A DNA stretch of 49,076 bases from Rhodobacterales bacterium (GTDB lineage Bacteria > Pseudomonadota > Alphaproteobacteria > Rhodobacterales > Rhodobacteraceae). The notes beneath the pieces are model-generated. The model saw nothing but the letters and a program-made list of their open reading frames with translations, did not search any database and was not told the origin of the DNA. A program made the position numbers and the translations under genes. Location of the stretch: assembly GCA_017303485.1 (NCBI GenBank), contig JAFLCY010000017.1:1-49076 (forward strand), read 5' to 3'. Positions 1 through 8,366 of the stretch are shown here, piece by piece. Every line of letters begins with the position of its first letter. Position 1 is the stretch's first letter.

Positions 1-1062
1 GCAGGCCAGTTCCATCGCGTCGTTGATCGTGGTCGCGCCAACGTCCAGCGCCCCCCGGAAGATGAAGGGGAAACAAAGGACGTTGTTGACCTGGTTCGGA
101 AAGTCCGACCGCCCGGTGGCGATGATCGCGCCGGGGGCGACCTCGCGGGCGTCGTCCGGCAGGATTTCCGGCGTCGGGTTGGCCAGCGCGAAGATGATCG
201 GATTCGGGGCCATGTCCTTGACCATGGCCTGCGTCAACACGCCGGGACCGGAGAGGCCAAGGAAAAGGTCGGCGCCGGAGATCACCTCGGCCAGCGTGGC
301 GGCGGTCGTGCCTTGGGCGAAGTTCTCCTTCTGCGGCGTCATCTGCGCCACGCGGCCCTTGTAGACCAGCCCCTCCAGATCGCAGAGCCAGACATTCTCG
401 CGCTTCACGCCCAGCTTCACCAGCATTTCCAGACAGGCGATGCCTGCGGCACCCCCGCCGGTAGAAACGACTTTGATGTCGGCAAACTTCTTGCCCGCCA
501 CGATCATCGCATTGGTCGCCGCCGCACCCACGACGATGGCCGTGCCGTGCTGGTCATCGTGGAACACCGGGATGTTCATCCGCTCGCGGCACAGCTTTTC
601 GACGATGAAGCAGTCGGGGGCCTTGATATCCTCAAGGTTCACCGCGCCGAACGAAGGTTCCAGCGCGCAGACGATCTCGGCCAGCTTCACCGGGTCGGGC
701 TCGTTCACCTCGATGTCGAAACAGTCGATGTTGGCGAATTTCTTGAAGAGCACAGCCTTCCCCTCCATCACCGGCTTCGAGGCCAGCGCGCCGATGTTGC
801 CAAGACCAAGGACCGCAGTGCCGTTCGAGATCACAGCGACGAGGTTGCCTTTCGAGGTATAGCGGCTGGCGGTGGCGGGGTCGGCCTTGATTTCCAGACA
901 GGCCTCGGCGACGCCGGGGGAATAGGCGCGGCTCAGGTCGCGGCCGTTGGCCAGCGGCTTGGTGGCGCGGATTTCCAGTTTTCCGGGCTTTGGAAACTCG
1001 TGATAGTCCAGCGCCGCTTGCCGTGCCGCCTGTTTCGCCTCGTCCTGCCGGTCGTCGCTCAT
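1..1062 (-). CDS. maeB: NADP-dependent malic enzyme, N-terminal part (cut by window edge)
   Basis: Oxidative decarboxylation of malate to pyruvate, feeding gluconeogenesis and NADPH supply. The reading frame is open from the ATG at 1062 to the window edge, giving 354 codons. The N-terminus has the malic-enzyme pattern 'YSPGVAEACLEI', then 'SNGTAVLGLGNIG' and 'VFHDDQHGTAIV', followed by the NAD(P)-binding domain with 'GGGAAGIACL' and 'ALANPTPEI'. A GGGAGGGG ribosome site lies just upstream of the start. Bacterial MaeB proteins of this type usually carry a C-terminal phosphotransacetylase-like domain; that part would lie outside the window, so its presence cannot be judged. The gene is divergent from the GntR regulator gene at 1358 across a 295-base AT-rich gap. 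Identification is confident; the MaeB subtype is inferred from the N-terminal motif style. Confidence 0.93.
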   Translation of the reverse strand, partial: MSDDRQDEAKQAARQAALDYHEFPKPGKLEIRATKPLANGRDLSRAYSPGVAEACLEIKADPATASRYTSKGNLVAVISNGTAVLGLGNIGALASKPVMEGKAVLFKKFANIDCFDIEVNEPDPVKLAEIVCALEPSFGAVNLEDIKAPDCFIVEKLCRERMNIPVFHDDQHGTAIVVGAAATNAMIVAGKKFADIKVVSTGGGAAGIACLEMLVKLGVKRENVWLCDLEGLVYKGRVAQMTPQKENFAQGTTAATLAEVISGADLFLGLSGPGVLTQAMVKDMAPNPIIFALANPTPEILPDDAREVAPGAIIATGRSDFPNQVNNVLCFPFIFRGALDVGATTINDAMELAC

Positions 1063-1357
1063 CAACCCCTCCCGCAGATGATTTAATATTGAACCATCTT
1101 ATTTGTTCTGCCTGCCACACCTGTATTCGGGTCGGCGGGGCACGGCTCTGCCGTGGCAGAATGCCTGCATCCGCAGCCTTTGGAAATCAATGAAAACCCG
1201 CAAGTGTTTTCCGGCTTTGCGGGGGGATGACCGCGCGGCGATCGGGTTAAAGTATACAAAAAATGGCATGATCCGTTAGAAATTTGCCTATTTTCGGGAA
1301 TTTTACTGGACGACGTGCCGTAACAGTATACTTTTCAGAAAACCCCACCCGATTCCG
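1063..1357. promoter_or_regulatory. Divergent promoter region, maeB / GntR regulator
   Basis: This 295-base gap has no coding sequence. It is notably AT-rich next to both genes, for example AATATTGAACC near 1085 and the run around 1258-1300. It must hold the promoters of both divergent genes. Two GTATAC palindromes lie in its right half and are listed separately. A short hairpin (CACGG-loop-CCGTG) lies near 1140-1155. No -10/-35 pair was convincing enough to place. Confidence 0.5.
1251..1332. promoter_or_regulatory. Paired GTATAC palindromes, probable GntR/FCD operator
   Basis: AGTATACAA starts at 1251 and the perfect palindrome AGTATACT occupies 1325-1332, just ahead of the regulator's start codon. 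The two GTATAC cores are about 74 bases apart. GntR/FCD regulators commonly bind short palindromes with a central TATA-type core close to their own promoter, so autoregulation and control of the downstream cupin gene are plausible. The binding role is inference. Confidence 0.5.
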
Positions 1358-2002
1358 ATGACCCGCTCCAGCCACCGAACCCGCATCCATGACGCCCTCC
1401 GCTCCCGCCTCCTGCGGGGCGAGATCGGCCCTGACATGCGTCTTGTCGACCACGCGATCGCGGCCGAGATGGGCGTCAGCCGGATGCCGGTACGCGAGGC
1501 GCTGATGCAGCTGGTCAGCGAAGGCTATCTGGAAAGCACCAGCCGCGGCTTTGCGCTGCCGAACCTTTCGCCCGACCGCATCGCCGAGGTCTTCACCCTG
1601 CGCCGCCTCCTTGAGCCGCACGCGGTGGCCGGCGTCGCCCGCGACCGCAGCGACGGCGACCTTGAGACCATGCGAACCGCTCTTGCGCTTGCCGAAGAGG
1701 CGGGCACGGATGTCGCCGCCTTCCACCGCGGGGCCGAGGGGTTTCGCAACGGCTGGCTGCAAGCGGTCCGCAACACCGAGTTGCGGCAGTCGATCCAGCG
1801 CTATTCCGGGCAGGTGCAGTCGGTGCGCTTTGCCACCCTGCCAGATGCAGAGGCGCGGCGCACCATCCTAGCGGGGCTACATGCCCTGCACGCCGCCTTC
1901 CAGTCCGGCGACGGCCTTGCCGCGCAGGACCGGATGCTGCGCTTCATCTACGACGCCGAAGACAGCTACCGCCGGGGCCTTGCGACCGGCCTGATCGCCT
2001 GA
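1358..2002 (+). CDS. GntR family regulator with FCD ligand-binding domain
   Basis: Probable ligand-responsive transcription factor of 214 residues. Residues about 5-70 form the GntR winged helix, with the signature 'GVSRMPVREALMQLVSEGYL'. Residues about 75-205 are the helical FCD effector domain. The usual D..FH metal-binding pattern of FCD proteins is weak here ('AFHRGAEGF'), so the effector may be bound without metal. There is no clear ribosome site before the ATG at 1358, and translation may start with little or no leader. The gene is followed after 10 bases by the VOC/cupin gene and is almost certainly co-transcribed with it. Regulator and target are therefore likely linked, but the effector cannot be named. 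Confidence 0.88.
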   Translation: MTRSSHRTRIHDALRSRLLRGEIGPDMRLVDHAIAAEMGVSRMPVREALMQLVSEGYLESTSRGFALPNLSPDRIAEVFTLRRLLEPHAVAGVARDRSDGDLETMRTALALAEEAGTDVAAFHRGAEGFRNGWLQAVRNTELRQSIQRYSGQVQSVRFATLPDAEARRTILAGLHALHAAFQSGDGLAAQDRMLRFIYDAEDSYRRGLATGLIA

Positions 2003-2012
2003 AGGAGACGCC

Positions 2013-3098
2013 ATGACACCCGAAATCCGTGCCGAAATCCGCCTGCCGACGCAGGAGTTGCGCAACGACCTGCCGTTCTACACGAAAACGCTGGGTTTCC
2101 GGCTGGACACGATCTTTCCCGCCGACAATCCCTCGGTCGCGGTCCTGTCGGGCCACGGCGTCCGCCTGCGGATCGAGAAGGGGGCAGCGGAAACCCCCGG
2201 CACCCTGCGCATCCTGACCGACGATCCCGCCTTCGCCGGGGGCGCAAAGACGCTCACCGCGCCGAACGGGACGAAGGTGGAGATCGACGAGCTGAACCCG
2301 CCCGTAATCACCCCGGCCACCGAACATGCCTTCGTCGTCCGCCGTCTGGCCGATCAGGCCCCCTGGGTGATCGGGCGGGCGGGGATGGAATACCGCGACC
2401 TGATCCCCTCGCGCCTCGGCGGGGCGATGATCGCCAGCCATATCCGGGTGCCGGATGGCCCGGTCCCCGACATGGTGCATTTCCATAAGGTCGGCTTCCA
2501 GCTCATCTTCTGTGTCGCGGGCTGGGTGGATGTTCTCTATGAAGATCAAGGCGATATCCGCCGCATCCATGCCGGGGACTGCTTCATCCAGCCGCCAGGC
2601 ATACGCCACAAGGTGCTGGAGTCCGAAGGCGTGCAGGTGGTGGAAATCGGCGTCCCTGCCGAGCATGTGACCGAGATCGACCACGAGATGACGCTGCCCA
2701 CCCCGAACTACCGCCCGGACCGGGAATGGGACGGCCAGAAATTCGTGCATGACATCGGCGCGAAGGGCACCTTCCAGCCGTTCCGCATCCCTGGTTTCGA
2801 GGCGCGGGATACCACGATCAACGCGAATACCAAGGGCGTCGCCTCGGTCATGGTCGCGCGGCCCACCGGCCAGCCCGCGCCCTGGATGGTGCATGATGGC
2901 GATATCCTCTTCACCTTCGTCATGTCCGGCGCGATGACGCTGGAGGGCGAGGGCAAGGAGCCTTTCCGACTTTCGCCCGGCGACGCCTTCGTGATCCCTC
3001 CGGGGATGGCGACGCGCTACAGCGAAACGACGCCCGACCTGGAACTCCTGGAAGTGACGCTGCCCGGCAATCCGCCGACGCGGGTGGTGGCAAGGTAA
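2013..3098 (+). CDS. VOC-like domain fused to a double cupin
   Basis: A 361-residue protein with what looks like three small-molecule-binding folds. Residues about 1-100 read like a glyoxalase/VOC half-domain ('ELRNDLPFYTKTLGF' is the usual opening). Residues about 125-230 form a cupin ('MVHFHKVGFQLIF', 'AGDCFIQPPGIRHKV'). Residues about 260-350 form a second cupin ('SPGDAFVIPPGMATRYSE'). The first cupin keeps His/His metal-ligand candidates; the second has fewer. An AAGGAG-type ribosome site precedes the ATG. The gene lies 10 bases behind the GntR regulator gene. The substrate is unknown; a ring-cleaving or isomerising enzyme on a small oxo-acid or aromatic compound is one possibility. The first domain assignment is less secure than the cupins. 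Confidence 0.75.
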   Translation: MTPEIRAEIRLPTQELRNDLPFYTKTLGFRLDTIFPADNPSVAVLSGHGVRLRIEKGAAETPGTLRILTDDPAFAGGAKTLTAPNGTKVEIDELNPPVITPATEHAFVVRRLADQAPWVIGRAGMEYRDLIPSRLGGAMIASHIRVPDGPVPDMVHFHKVGFQLIFCVAGWVDVLYEDQGDIRRIHAGDCFIQPPGIRHKVLESEGVQVVEIGVPAEHVTEIDHEMTLPTPNYRPDREWDGQKFVHDIGAKGTFQPFRIPGFEARDTTINANTKGVASVMVARPTGQPAPWMVHDGDILFTFVMSGAMTLEGEGKEPFRLSPGDAFVIPPGMATRYSETTPDLELLEVTLPGNPPTRVVAR

Positions 3099-3110
3099 CC
3101 CCTCCTCGTG

Positions 3111-3157
3111 CGACTTCGTCTTCTCGTCGGAAGCTCGGCGAGGAGGAGACGAAGTCG
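3111..3157. terminator. Long hairpin between the cupin gene and cdd
   Basis: An 11-bp perfect stem (CGACTTCGTCT at 3111-3121 with its complement at 3147-3157) encloses a second imperfect stem (CTCGTCG/CGGCGAG). No T-run follows on the plus strand. It may act as a 3' end-stabilising structure or weak terminator after the cupin gene, or as part of the leader of the nucleoside operon. Confidence 0.4.
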
Positions 3158-3231
3158 AACGAAAAGCACACCCGGCTTGCGGAAATTTTCGCGCGGCCCC
3201 ACACTCTGACCAAATGGTCAAGGAGAGTGCG

Positions 3232-3624
3232 ATGACGCTTCTGGAGGCGGCCACGGCGGTCAGGGAGCGGGCCTATGCCCCCTATTCGCGCTTCAAGGTC
3301 GGGGCGGCGCTGCGGTCGACCTCGGGCGCGGTGCATGTCGGCTGCAATGTCGAGAACGTGGCCTATCCCGAAGGCACCTGCGCCGAGGCCGGGGCCATCG
3401 CGGCGATGATCGCGGCAGGCGACACCCGCATTGCCGAGGTCTGCGTCATCGCCGACAGCCCGGACCCCGTGCCGCCCTGCGGCGGCTGCCGTCAGAAGAT
3501 CGCCGAATTCGCCGGACAAGAGGTGAAAGTCACCCTTTGCACCACCGACGGCAAGGCAAAGGTGATGACGGTTGCCGACCTCCTCCCCGGTGTCTTCAGC
3601 GCCGCACATATGGAAAGGACATGA
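3232..3624 (+). CDS. cdd: Cytidine deaminase
   Basis: Hydrolytic deamination of (deoxy)cytidine to (deoxy)uridine; first gene of the nucleoside-salvage operon. The 130-residue length fits the small tetrameric class. The zinc site is visible as 'TCAE' (Cys50, Glu52) and 'PCGGC' (Cys83, Cys86), with substrate-binding 'GCNVENVAYPEG' ahead of it. An upstream in-frame ATG at 3214 exists, but AAGGAGAG at 3220-3227 sits the right distance before the ATG at 3232, so that start was chosen. The last four bases (ATGA) overlap the start of deoA, indicating translational coupling. Confidence 0.96.
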   Translation: MTLLEAATAVRERAYAPYSRFKVGAALRSTSGAVHVGCNVENVAYPEGTCAEAGAIAAMIAAGDTRIAEVCVIADSPDPVPPCGGCRQKIAEFAGQEVKVTLCTTDGKAKVMTVADLLPGVFSAAHMERT

Positions 3625-4931
3625 CCGACGCGCGGTCGATCATCGCCACGATCCGCGACGGCGGCCAGCCCTCGGCCGAGGCACTGCGCTGGTTTTCCGC
3701 AGGTCTGGCTTCGGGCGAGGTGACGGATGCGCAGGCCGGGGCCTTCGCTATGGCGGTCCTTCTGAAAGGCCTCGGCGAAGAGGGCAGGGTGGCGCTGACC
3801 CGCGGGATGCGGGATTCCGGCCGCGTGCTGGACTGGGACCTGCCCGGCCCGGTGGTGGACAAGCATTCCACCGGCGGGATCGGGGATTGCACCTCGCTGC
3901 TGCTGGCTCCGGCGCTGGCCTGCTGTGGGGCTTATGTCCCAATGATCTCGGGCCGCGGCCTTGGCCATACCGGGGGGACGCTAGACAAGCTGGAAGCGAT
4001 CCCCGGTTTTCGCACCGGCCTGACCGAAGCGAGCTTGCGCAAGCAGATGGCGGAGGTGAAATGCGCCATCGTCGCGGCTTCGGCCGACCTCGCCCCTGCC
4101 GACCGGCGACTTTATGCGATCCGCGATGTCTCCGGCACGGTCGAGAGCATCGACCTGATCACCGCCTCGATCCTGTCGAAGAAGCTGGCAGCCGGGCTGG
4201 AGGCGCTGGTGCTGGATGTCAAATGCGGCTCGGGCGCCTTCATGAAGACGCCGGAACGCGCCGAGGCGCTGGCGCGCTCGCTGGTGAAAACGGCGCAGGG
4301 GGCGGGCTGCATGACCTCGGCCCTCATCACCGACATGTCGCAGCCGCTTGCCACCGCGGCGGGCAATGCGCTGGAGGTGATCGAGGTGATGGAGACGCTG
4401 ACCGGCACCTCGGTCAACGCGGCGCTGTGGGAGGTGACCGTGGCGCTTGGCGGCGAGGTTCTGGCGCTGGCGGGGCTGGCGGACGATGTCCTTGACGGCG
4501 AAGAGCGCATCACCCGCGCGCTGGAAACCGGCGCTGCGGCCGAGGCTTTCGGGCGGATGGTGGTGGCGCAGGGCGGGCCTGCCGATTTTGTCGACCGTTG
4601 GCCGGACCGGCTGCCCTCGGCCCCGGTGATGATGGAGGTTCCGGCCCCGCGGGACGGCTTCGTTGCCCGCATTGATGGTGAGGCGCTGGGGCTTGCCGTG
4701 GTGCATCTGGGCGGCGGCCGGTTGCGGGACGGCGACAGGGTCAACCCCTCGGTCGGCCTGTCCGACCTCGCCGGGATCGGCGAGGGCACCGGGGCGGGCG
4801 TGCCGCTGGCGATGGTCCATGCGGTGACGGAGGAGGCGGGCCATGCAGCGGTTCGCGCGGTACAGGCAGCCTACGCGATCATGCCCGACCTGCCCGAGGA
4901 ACCGCCGCTGGTACAGAAGAGGATAGGCTGA
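3621..4931 (+). CDS. deoA: Thymidine phosphorylase
   Basis: Phosphorolysis of thymidine or deoxyuridine to the base and deoxyribose-1-phosphate. The protein has 436 residues, the normal length. It shows the GT3-family signature 'KHSTGGIGD' (residues 81-89) in the phosphate site and 'GRGLGHTGGTLDKLEAIPG' (111-129), with the pyrimidine-nucleoside-phosphorylase C-terminal domain after about residue 340. The start ATG overlaps the cdd stop (ATGA). It works directly before deoB, which processes its sugar-phosphate product. Longer upstream in-frame starts exist but would read through cdd and are rejected. Confidence 0.97.
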   Translation: MTDARSIIATIRDGGQPSAEALRWFSAGLASGEVTDAQAGAFAMAVLLKGLGEEGRVALTRGMRDSGRVLDWDLPGPVVDKHSTGGIGDCTSLLLAPALACCGAYVPMISGRGLGHTGGTLDKLEAIPGFRTGLTEASLRKQMAEVKCAIVAASADLAPADRRLYAIRDVSGTVESIDLITASILSKKLAAGLEALVLDVKCGSGAFMKTPERAEALARSLVKTAQGAGCMTSALITDMSQPLATAAGNALEVIEVMETLTGTSVNAALWEVTVALGGEVLALAGLADDVLDGEERITRALETGAAAEAFGRMVVAQGGPADFVDRWPDRLPSAPVMMEVPAPRDGFVARIDGEALGLAVVHLGGGRLRDGDRVNPSVGLSDLAGIGEGTGAGVPLAMVHAVTEEAGHAAVRAVQAAYAIMPDLPEEPPLVQKRIG

Positions 4932-4932
4932 C

Positions 4933-6129
4933 ATGGCGCGCGCATTCCTGATCGTGATGGATTCCGTCGGCTGCGGCGGGGCGCCGGATGCAGCGGATTT
5001 CGGGGATGCGGGGTCCAACACCCTGGGTCACATTGCCCAGGCCTGTGCCGAGGGGCGGGCCGACGTTGGGCGAAGCGGGCCGCTGAAGATGCCCAACCTC
5101 GACCGGCTGGGGCTGGGCGCGGCGATCCGGCTGGCCTCCGGGGCGCCGACGCCCGGCCTTTCGGCGGTGCCCGAAGGATTGTGGGGCGCCGCGACCGAGG
5201 TGTCGAAGGGCAAGGACACGCCCTCCGGCCATTGGGAGCTGTCAGGCGTGCCGGTGCCCTGGGACTGGACCTATTTCCCCGACACCGTGCCCGCCTTCCC
5301 CGACGATATCGTGGCCGAAGTCTGCCGGCTGGCCGGGACCGGGGGCATCCTTGGCAACTGCCATGCTTCGGGCGTGCCGATCATCGCCGAGCATTGCGAA
5401 GAGCATCTCAGGACCGGCTGGCCGATCTGCTACACCAGCGCCGACAGCGTCTTCCAGATCGCCGCGCATGAAGAGGCCTTCGGGCTGGAACGCCTGCTGA
5501 AACTGTGCCAGGATCTCGCGCCCATGCTGCATGCCCGCAAGGTGGGCCGGGTCATCGCGCGGCCCTTCACCGGAGAGTGCGGCAATTTCAAGCGGACCTC
5601 GAACCGCCACGACTATGCCATCGCGCCACCCGCGCCGACGCTTTTGGACTGGGTTTCTGGCGCGGGCCGGGCGACCCATGCCATCGGCAAGATCGGCGAT
5701 ATCTTTTCCATGCGGGGCATTGGCACCTTGTCGAAGGGCAAGTCCGACGCTGACCTTTTCGAACATCTGGTCCGGCTCGGGGCCGAAGCGGAGCCCGATT
5801 CCTTGACCTTCGCGAACTTCGTCGAGTTCGACACGCTCTACGGCCATCCCCGCGACGTGGCGGGTTATGCCCGGGCGCTGGAGTGGTTCGACGCCAGCCT
5901 GCCCCGGTTCTTCGCCACGTTGCGGCCCGGCGATCTGGCGATTTTCACCGCCGACCACGGCAACGACCCGACCTACCGGGGCACCGAACACACCCGCGAG
6001 CGGGTGCCGGTGGCGGGTTGGGGCGTCGGCGCACGCGAGGTGGGTCTGGTCAGTTACGTCGATGTCGGCGCGAGCATCGCGGCGCATCTCGGGGTGCCGT
6101 CGCAGGGACCGGGGCGGAGTTTCCTGTAA
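4933..6129 (+). CDS. deoB: Phosphopentomutase
   Basis: Converts (deoxy)ribose-1-phosphate to (deoxy)ribose-5-phosphate, linking nucleoside breakdown to central metabolism. The 398-residue protein is an alkaline-phosphatase-superfamily metalloenzyme. The N-terminal metal site includes Asp10 in 'VMDSVGCGG', the cap domain begins near residue 90, and the C-terminal metal site is 'TADHGNDPT' with 'GTEHTRERVPV'. It starts one base after the deoA stop codon. It is the third gene of the salvage operon. Confidence 0.97.
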   Translation: MARAFLIVMDSVGCGGAPDAADFGDAGSNTLGHIAQACAEGRADVGRSGPLKMPNLDRLGLGAAIRLASGAPTPGLSAVPEGLWGAATEVSKGKDTPSGHWELSGVPVPWDWTYFPDTVPAFPDDIVAEVCRLAGTGGILGNCHASGVPIIAEHCEEHLRTGWPICYTSADSVFQIAAHEEAFGLERLLKLCQDLAPMLHARKVGRVIARPFTGECGNFKRTSNRHDYAIAPPAPTLLDWVSGAGRATHAIGKIGDIFSMRGIGTLSKGKSDADLFEHLVRLGAEAEPDSLTFANFVEFDTLYGHPRDVAGYARALEWFDASLPRFFATLRPGDLAIFTADHGNDPTYRGTEHTRERVPVAGWGVGAREVGLVSYVDVGASIAAHLGVPSQGPGRSFL

Positions 6130-6140
6130 CTTCGGGCGCA

Positions 6141-6187
6141 CCGGGGGCCAGCCCCCGGACCCCCGGAGTATTTCCGAAAAGAGCAAG
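6141..6187 (+). repeat. Intergenic repeat element, copy 1 (hairpin plus GAGTATTT tail)
   Basis: A perfect inverted repeat, CCGGGGGC-CA-GCCCCCGG (6141-6158), is followed by ACCCCCGGAG, TATTT and AAAAGAGCAAG. A second copy with the same architecture occurs at 45892-45943 upstream of ileS. The two differ in the loop but share the tail almost base for base. Here the element sits between deoB and add, on the same strand as the genes. Confidence 0.7.
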
Positions 6188-6201
6188 TCAGGGAGTGTTT
6201 C

Positions 6202-7179
6202 GTGAACGGACTGCCAAAGGTCGAACTGCATCTGCATCTGGAGGGCGCAGCGCCTCCGGCTTTCATTGCCGGGCTGGCGAAAGAGAAGCATCTGGACATA
6301 GCCGGGGTGTTCGATGACCGGGGGAACTATCGCTACAAGGACTTCTGGGATTTCCTGAAGGTCTATGAGGCCGCCACCTCGACCCTGCAAAGCCCCGGGG
6401 ACTATGCGCGGCTGACCCTTGCGGTGCTGGAGGAATCGGCCAGGTCGGGCGTGGTCTATTCCGAGACCTTCCTCAGCCCCGATTTCTGCGGCGGCCGCGA
6501 TGTCGGGGCCTGGAAGGAATACCTGCACGCCATCCGGGAGGCGGCGGATCAGGCCGAGCGGCAGATGGGCATCACCCTGCGCGGCGTCATCACCTGCATC
6601 CGGCATTTCGGCCCGGAAAAGGCCCGCGAGACCGCGCTTTGTGCCGCCGAGACGGCGGGGGACTGGATCACCGGCTTCGGCATCGCGGGGGACGAGAAGA
6701 TCGGCGCGCCGAAGGATTTCCGCTGGGCCTTCGACTGCGCGCGCGAGGCCGGGCTTCGGTTGACGGCGCATGCCGGCGAATGGGGCGGACCGGCATCGGT
6801 GCGCGATGCGGTACGCGACCTGGAGGTGGAGCGGATCGGCCACGGCGTTCGGGCGATCGAGGATCTGGCGCTGGTGGACGAACTGGCCGAAAAGGGGATC
6901 GTGCTGGAATGCTGCCCGGGCTCGAACGTGGCTCTGGGCATCTACAAGACCTTCCGCGACCATCCGATTGCCGAACTGGACCGCCGGGGGGTGAAGGTCA
7001 CCGTCTCGACCGACGATCCGCCCTTCTTCCACACCACGATGGCGCGGGAGTACGAGGAGCTGCACCGCGCCTTCGACTGGGACGAGGGGCAATTCCGGCG
7101 CATCGCGCGCCAGTCGCTTGACGCCGCCTTCTGTGATGCCGATACCAAGGCAAAGATCGGAAAGCTGCTGGAGGCCTGA
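6202..7179 (+). CDS. add: Adenosine deaminase
   Basis: Zinc-dependent deamination of (deoxy)adenosine to (deoxy)inosine. The protein has 325 residues, typical length. Motifs in order: 'ELHLHLEGA' (His10, His12, first zinc ligands), 'HAGEWGGP' (catalytic region near 190), 'RIGHGVRA', and 'STDDPP' with the last metal ligand Asp. The start is GTG at 6202, supported by AGGGAG at 6190-6195. It is separated from deoB by 72 bases holding the repeat element, so it may have its own leader, but it is read in the same direction and its stop abuts the upp start. It may instead belong to the adenine-deaminase branch of the family; adenosine is favoured by the operon context. Confidence 0.92.
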   Translation: MNGLPKVELHLHLEGAAPPAFIAGLAKEKHLDIAGVFDDRGNYRYKDFWDFLKVYEAATSTLQSPGDYARLTLAVLEESARSGVVYSETFLSPDFCGGRDVGAWKEYLHAIREAADQAERQMGITLRGVITCIRHFGPEKARETALCAAETAGDWITGFGIAGDEKIGAPKDFRWAFDCAREAGLRLTAHAGEWGGPASVRDAVRDLEVERIGHGVRAIEDLALVDELAEKGIVLECCPGSNVALGIYKTFRDHPIAELDRRGVKVTVSTDDPPFFHTTMAREYEELHRAFDWDEGQFRRIARQSLDAAFCDADTKAKIGKLLEA

Positions 7180-7812
7180 ATGCTGGATCACCTGACCGTC
7201 GTGTCGCACCCCCTGGTCCAGCACAAGCTGACCCTGATGCGGGAAAAGGACACCTCCACCGCCAGTTTCCGCAAGCTTTTGCGCGAGATCAGCCTTTTGC
7301 TCGCCTATGAGGTCACCCGCGAACTGCCGATGACCACCAAGCGGATCGAGACCCCGCTGGAGGAAATGGACGCCCCTGCCATCGAAGGCAAGAAACTGGC
7401 GCTGGTCTCGATCCTGCGGGCGGGCAACGGGCTTCTGGACGGGATTCTGGAGCTGATCCCGGCGGCGCGGGTGGGCTTCGTGGGCCTCTACCGCGATCCT
7501 GAGACGCTGCAACCCGTGCAGTATTACAACAAGCTGCCCGACCATATGGAAGACCGTATCGCCATCGTGGTCGATCCGATGCTGGCGACGGGGAATTCCT
7601 CGGCGGCGGCGGTGTCGCTGCTGAAGCAGGCCGGGGCGAAGCAGATCCGCTTCCTCTGCCTTCTGGCCGCGCCCGAAGGCATTGCCCGGATGAAGGAAGC
7701 GCATCCCGATGTGCCGATCGTGACGGCAGCAGTCGACAGCCATCTGAACGACCACGGCTATATCGTGCCGGGTCTGGGCGATGCGGGCGACAGGATGTTC
7801 GGGACCAAATGA
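7180..7812 (+). CDS. upp: Uracil phosphoribosyltransferase
   Basis: Makes UMP from uracil and PRPP, recovering the uracil released upstream in the pathway. The 210-residue length is normal. The PRPP loop is 'DPMLATGNS' (residues 132-140). The N-terminal pattern '[16 protein letters not shown]' and the uracil-binding C-terminus '[16 protein letters not shown]' are both typical. The ATG follows the add stop codon without a gap, and the last bases ATGA overlap the next gene. It is therefore coupled on both sides. Confidence 0.97.
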   Translation: MLDHLTVVSHPLVQHKLTLMREKDTSTASFRKLLREISLLLAYEVTRELPMTTKRIETPLEEMDAPAIEGKKLALVSILRAGNGLLDGILELIPAARVGFVGLYRDPETLQPVQYYNKLPDHMEDRIAIVVDPMLATGNSSAAAVSLLKQAGAKQIRFLCLLAAPEGIARMKEAHPDVPIVTAAVDSHLNDHGYIVPGLGDAGDRMFGTK

Positions 7813-8360
7813 TCCGGGCCGCAGCCATCCTGCTGCTGGCGGCCCTGCCTGCCGGGGCCGAGCCGATCCGGCCTGCCGAACTGCCGCCTGCAGATTATGC
7901 CGGGCAGCAATATGTCGACAGCCGGGGCTGCATGTTCGTCCGCGCAGGGACCGGCGGCAAGGTCAACTGGGTGCCCCGTGTCACCCGCGAGGGGGTGCCG
8001 CTCTGCGACAACCCGCCCTCGGGGCGTCGGGTGCCGGTGGCCGAAGAGGTGGGCGTGCAGCCCGTGCCATCAGCAAAGTCCGCGGCAACCGGGGTGGAGC
8101 CTGCCGATCCGGCCGGACAGGCGGGTGACGGCGGCTATTTCGTGGCCGTTGGCAGTTTCGGGGTTGCCGCGAATGCGGACAAGGCCGCGGCGCGTCTTGC
8201 CGATCTCGACTATCAGGTGATCCGGGGGCAGGTGCAGGGATCGGCGGAGACCCTGACGACGGTTTATGCCGGACCGTTTCCCGACGCGGCCGCGGCACGA
8301 AAGGCCCGGAATGCGTTGCGGAACAAGGGCTTCCCCGATGCGGTGGTCATCCGGCCCTAA
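7809..8360 (+). CDS. Exported SPOR-domain protein
   Basis: A 183-residue protein with a signal peptide (about residues 1-17, '[14 protein letters not shown]') and a C-terminal SPOR domain (about 114-183, '[20 protein letters not shown]' onwards). SPOR domains bind denuded peptidoglycan strands, typically at division or remodelling sites. The central stretch (about 60-110) is Pro/Ala-rich and probably disordered. Its start overlaps the upp stop, so it is translated with the salvage operon, although no functional link is obvious. It may be a passenger gene or connect wall turnover with nucleoside uptake. Confidence 0.85.
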   Translation: MIRAAAILLLAALPAGAEPIRPAELPPADYAGQQYVDSRGCMFVRAGTGGKVNWVPRVTREGVPLCDNPPSGRRVPVAEEVGVQPVPSAKSAATGVEPADPAGQAGDGGYFVAVGSFGVAANADKAAARLADLDYQVIRGQVQGSAETLTTVYAGPFPDAAAARKARNALRNKGFPDAVVIRP

Positions 8361-8366
8361 AGGTCT

